In this document: one piece after another, positions 62,816-64,000 of the stretch
Numbering within the stretch: the stretch's first letter is position 1
Layout of the letters: each line of letters begins with the position of its first letter
Assembly: GCF_014230315.1 (NCBI RefSeq)
Contig: NZ_JACLAW010000001.1
Location: 310,001-374,000, forward strand
Direction: 5' to 3'
DNA length: 64,000 bases
Source of the DNA: Novosphingobium flavum
Lineage (GTDB): Bacteria; Pseudomonadota; Alphaproteobacteria; Sphingomonadales; Sphingomonadaceae
Position numbers and translations under genes: made by a program
The notes under the pieces: model-generated
The model's database searches: none
Seen by the model: the letters and a program-made list of their open reading frames with translations, nothing else
What the model was told of the DNA's origin: nothing

Positions 62816-64000
62816 AAGCGAAACTGATCGCGGCTGCCGGCCTGTTGCTTGTGCCGTCGTCTGCGGTGCTGGCTGCCGATCCGGCCGTTCAGAAGGCCGC
62901 GCCGCCCGCCCTTGCCGTGGCGCATGAGCGTGTGTGGCTGGGTTCGGCGTGGTATCCCGAGCAGTGGCCTGAGACGGCCTGGGAAGAGGACCTGGGCCTC
63001 ATGCAGGCCCACGGCGCGAATGTCGTGCGCATCGGAGAGTATGCGTGGAGCCGTCTGGAGCCGGAGGAAGGGCACTATGACATGGCCTGGCTGGTTCGCG
63101 CGGTCCGGCTGGCCGGGCGTCACGGGATCAAGGTGGTGGTAGGTACGCCGACCGACACGCCGCCGGCGTGGCTTACCCAGAAATACCCCGACACCCTGCA
63201 GGTCGACGGAACCGGGCGGCGGCTGGGGCACGGCGGGCGCCGGCAGTTCTCGATTTCGTCGGCCCGCTATCGCGACCTTGCCCGCGACATCGTGACCCGC
63301 ATGGCGCAGGCCCTGAAGGACGAGCCGAACGTGATCGGCTGGCAAATCGGGAATGAGCCGACGGACGAGAGCTATGACGCCGAGGCGCGGGCGCACTGGA
63401 TCGATTGGCTGAAGGCGCGCTACGGCACGCTGGACCGGCTTAACGATGCCTGGGCCACGGCATACTGGTCGCAGACCTATACTGCCTGGGATCAGGTGCC
63501 GTTCAACACCGATAAGGCCAATCCCGGCTGGATGCTGGAGCTGAAGCGCTTCATCACCGCCGAATGGCGGGCCTTTCACCGTAACCAGATCGACGCGATC
63601 CGCGCGGTGGTGGGGGGGCGGCAGTTCGTCACCATCAACTTCGGCGGGCTGGGCTGGGCCAACCGGTTTGACCGTTATGAGATGAACCGCGATCTCGATC
63701 TCGCATCGTGGGACGAATATGTGGGCATGGGGCACCTGAAGCCCGACCGCATGGGTGCGTCACACGATCTGGTTCGCGGCTGGAAGCGGCAGAACTTCTG
63801 GGTGATGGAAACCCAGCCGGGTTTCGTGAACTGGGCCCCGGTCAGCAATATGCTCTACCCCGGAGAAACGCGGGCGGCCGCTTGGCAGGCGGTCGGCCAC
63901 GGGGCCGACGCGGTACTGTACTGGCAATGGCGAAACGCGCTCAACGGGCAGGAAACCATGCACGGCTCCATCGTGGGGCCGGACGGAAAGCCACTGCCGA
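62812..64000 (+). CDS. GH42 beta-galactosidase, exported (3' end outside window)
   Basis: 396 codons are visible before the right edge. Signal peptide MKAKLIAAAGLLLVPSSAVLA, then the GH42 TIM barrel: GSAWYPEQWPE, GANVVRIGEYAWSRLEPEEG, GWQIGNEPTDESY (acid/base Glu after Asn) and FWVMETQPGFVNW (nucleophile Glu). GH42 enzymes remove beta-galactose from oligosaccharides; bacterial members of this family are mostly cytoplasmic, so the export signal is unusual. It overlaps the previous stop by four bases, continuing the operon. Confidence 0.9.
   Translation, partial: MKAKLIAAAGLLLVPSSAVLAADPAVQKAAPPALAVAHERVWLGSAWYPEQWPETAWEEDLGLMQAHGANVVRIGEYAWSRLEPEEGHYDMAWLVRAVRLAGRHGIKVVVGTPTDTPPAWLTQKYPDTLQVDGTGRRLGHGGRRQFSISSARYRDLARDIVTRMAQALKDEPNVIGWQIGNEPTDESYDAEARAHWIDWLKARYGTLDRLNDAWATAYWSQTYTAWDQVPFNTDKANPGWMLELKRFITAEWRAFHRNQIDAIRAVVGGRQFVTINFGGLGWANRFDRYEMNRDLDLASWDEYVGMGHLKPDRMGASHDLVRGWKRQNFWVMETQPGFVNWAPVSNMLYPGETRAAAWQAVGHGADAVLYWQWRNALNGQETMHGSIVGPDGKPLP

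Overview
This is a GC-rich stretch of a Gram-negative genome, most likely an alphaproteobacterium of the order Sphingomonadales (Novosphingobium/Sphingobium-like). The pointers are four large TonB-dependent receptors (TBDRs), a helix-turn-helix/RibB/degenerate-RibA fusion, and dense operons of catabolic genes with TGATG or ATGA overlaps. No rRNA, tRNA, CRISPR array or intact transposase was seen. The left and right edges cut through genes: a TBDR on the left and a GH42 glycosidase on the right.

Layout. (1) 1-11.3 kb: two regulator/receptor modules. The first is a partial TBDR, a LysR regulator, a ThDP-dependent decarboxylase/synthase, an MFS transporter and a secreted two-repeat protein. The second is a NodD-type LysR divergent from a TBDR. 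Between and after them are gene graveyards with remnants of a ClC channel, an SDR, a cytochrome P450 and a serine acetyltransferase. (2) 11.9-31.9 kb: a large organosulfur-scavenging locus. A leftward operon encodes two DszB-type desulfinases, a DszA-type flavin monooxygenase, a class II aldolase-like protein and a heterodimeric ABC exporter. A second leftward unit encodes a third, active-site-less DszB paralogue and an SfnR-type sigma-54 activator. A rightward operon encodes an SsuA/C/C/B-like sulfonate importer, a nitroreductase and two luciferase-like monooxygenases. A TBDR follows. Four sigma-54 (-24/-12) promoters drive these units, and two of them have the same palindrome about 65-80 bp upstream. 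(3) 32-42 kb: an FAD/NAD(P)-binding protein, a GH9-like glycosidase with a divergent TetR regulator and a clear operator, a GAF protein, a Tat-exported amine oxidase, and ribH/ribBX. (4) 42.4-64 kb: a plant-glycan locus. Leftward are a split transketolase, an FGGY kinase and a TBDR. Rightward are a DeoR regulator, a xylose-isomerase-like enzyme, GlcDEF, two GH140-like (DUF4038) apiosidases, a GH78 rhamnosidase, an Asp/Glu racemase-family protein, an MFS transporter and a GH42 enzyme.

How it fits together. In the sulfur locus, the TBDR and ABC importer would bring organosulfur compounds in, flavin monooxygenases would oxidise them, and DszB-type enzymes would release sulfite. The SfnR-like activator would switch the whole set on through sigma-54. 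In the glycan locus, exported GH140/GH78/GH42 enzymes would release apiose, rhamnose and galactose from a substrate such as rhamnogalacturonan-II or apiosyl glycosides. The isomerase, kinase and split transketolase match the known apiose -> apulose -> apulose-4-phosphate -> transketolase route. The specific substrates are inferences from gene families and context.
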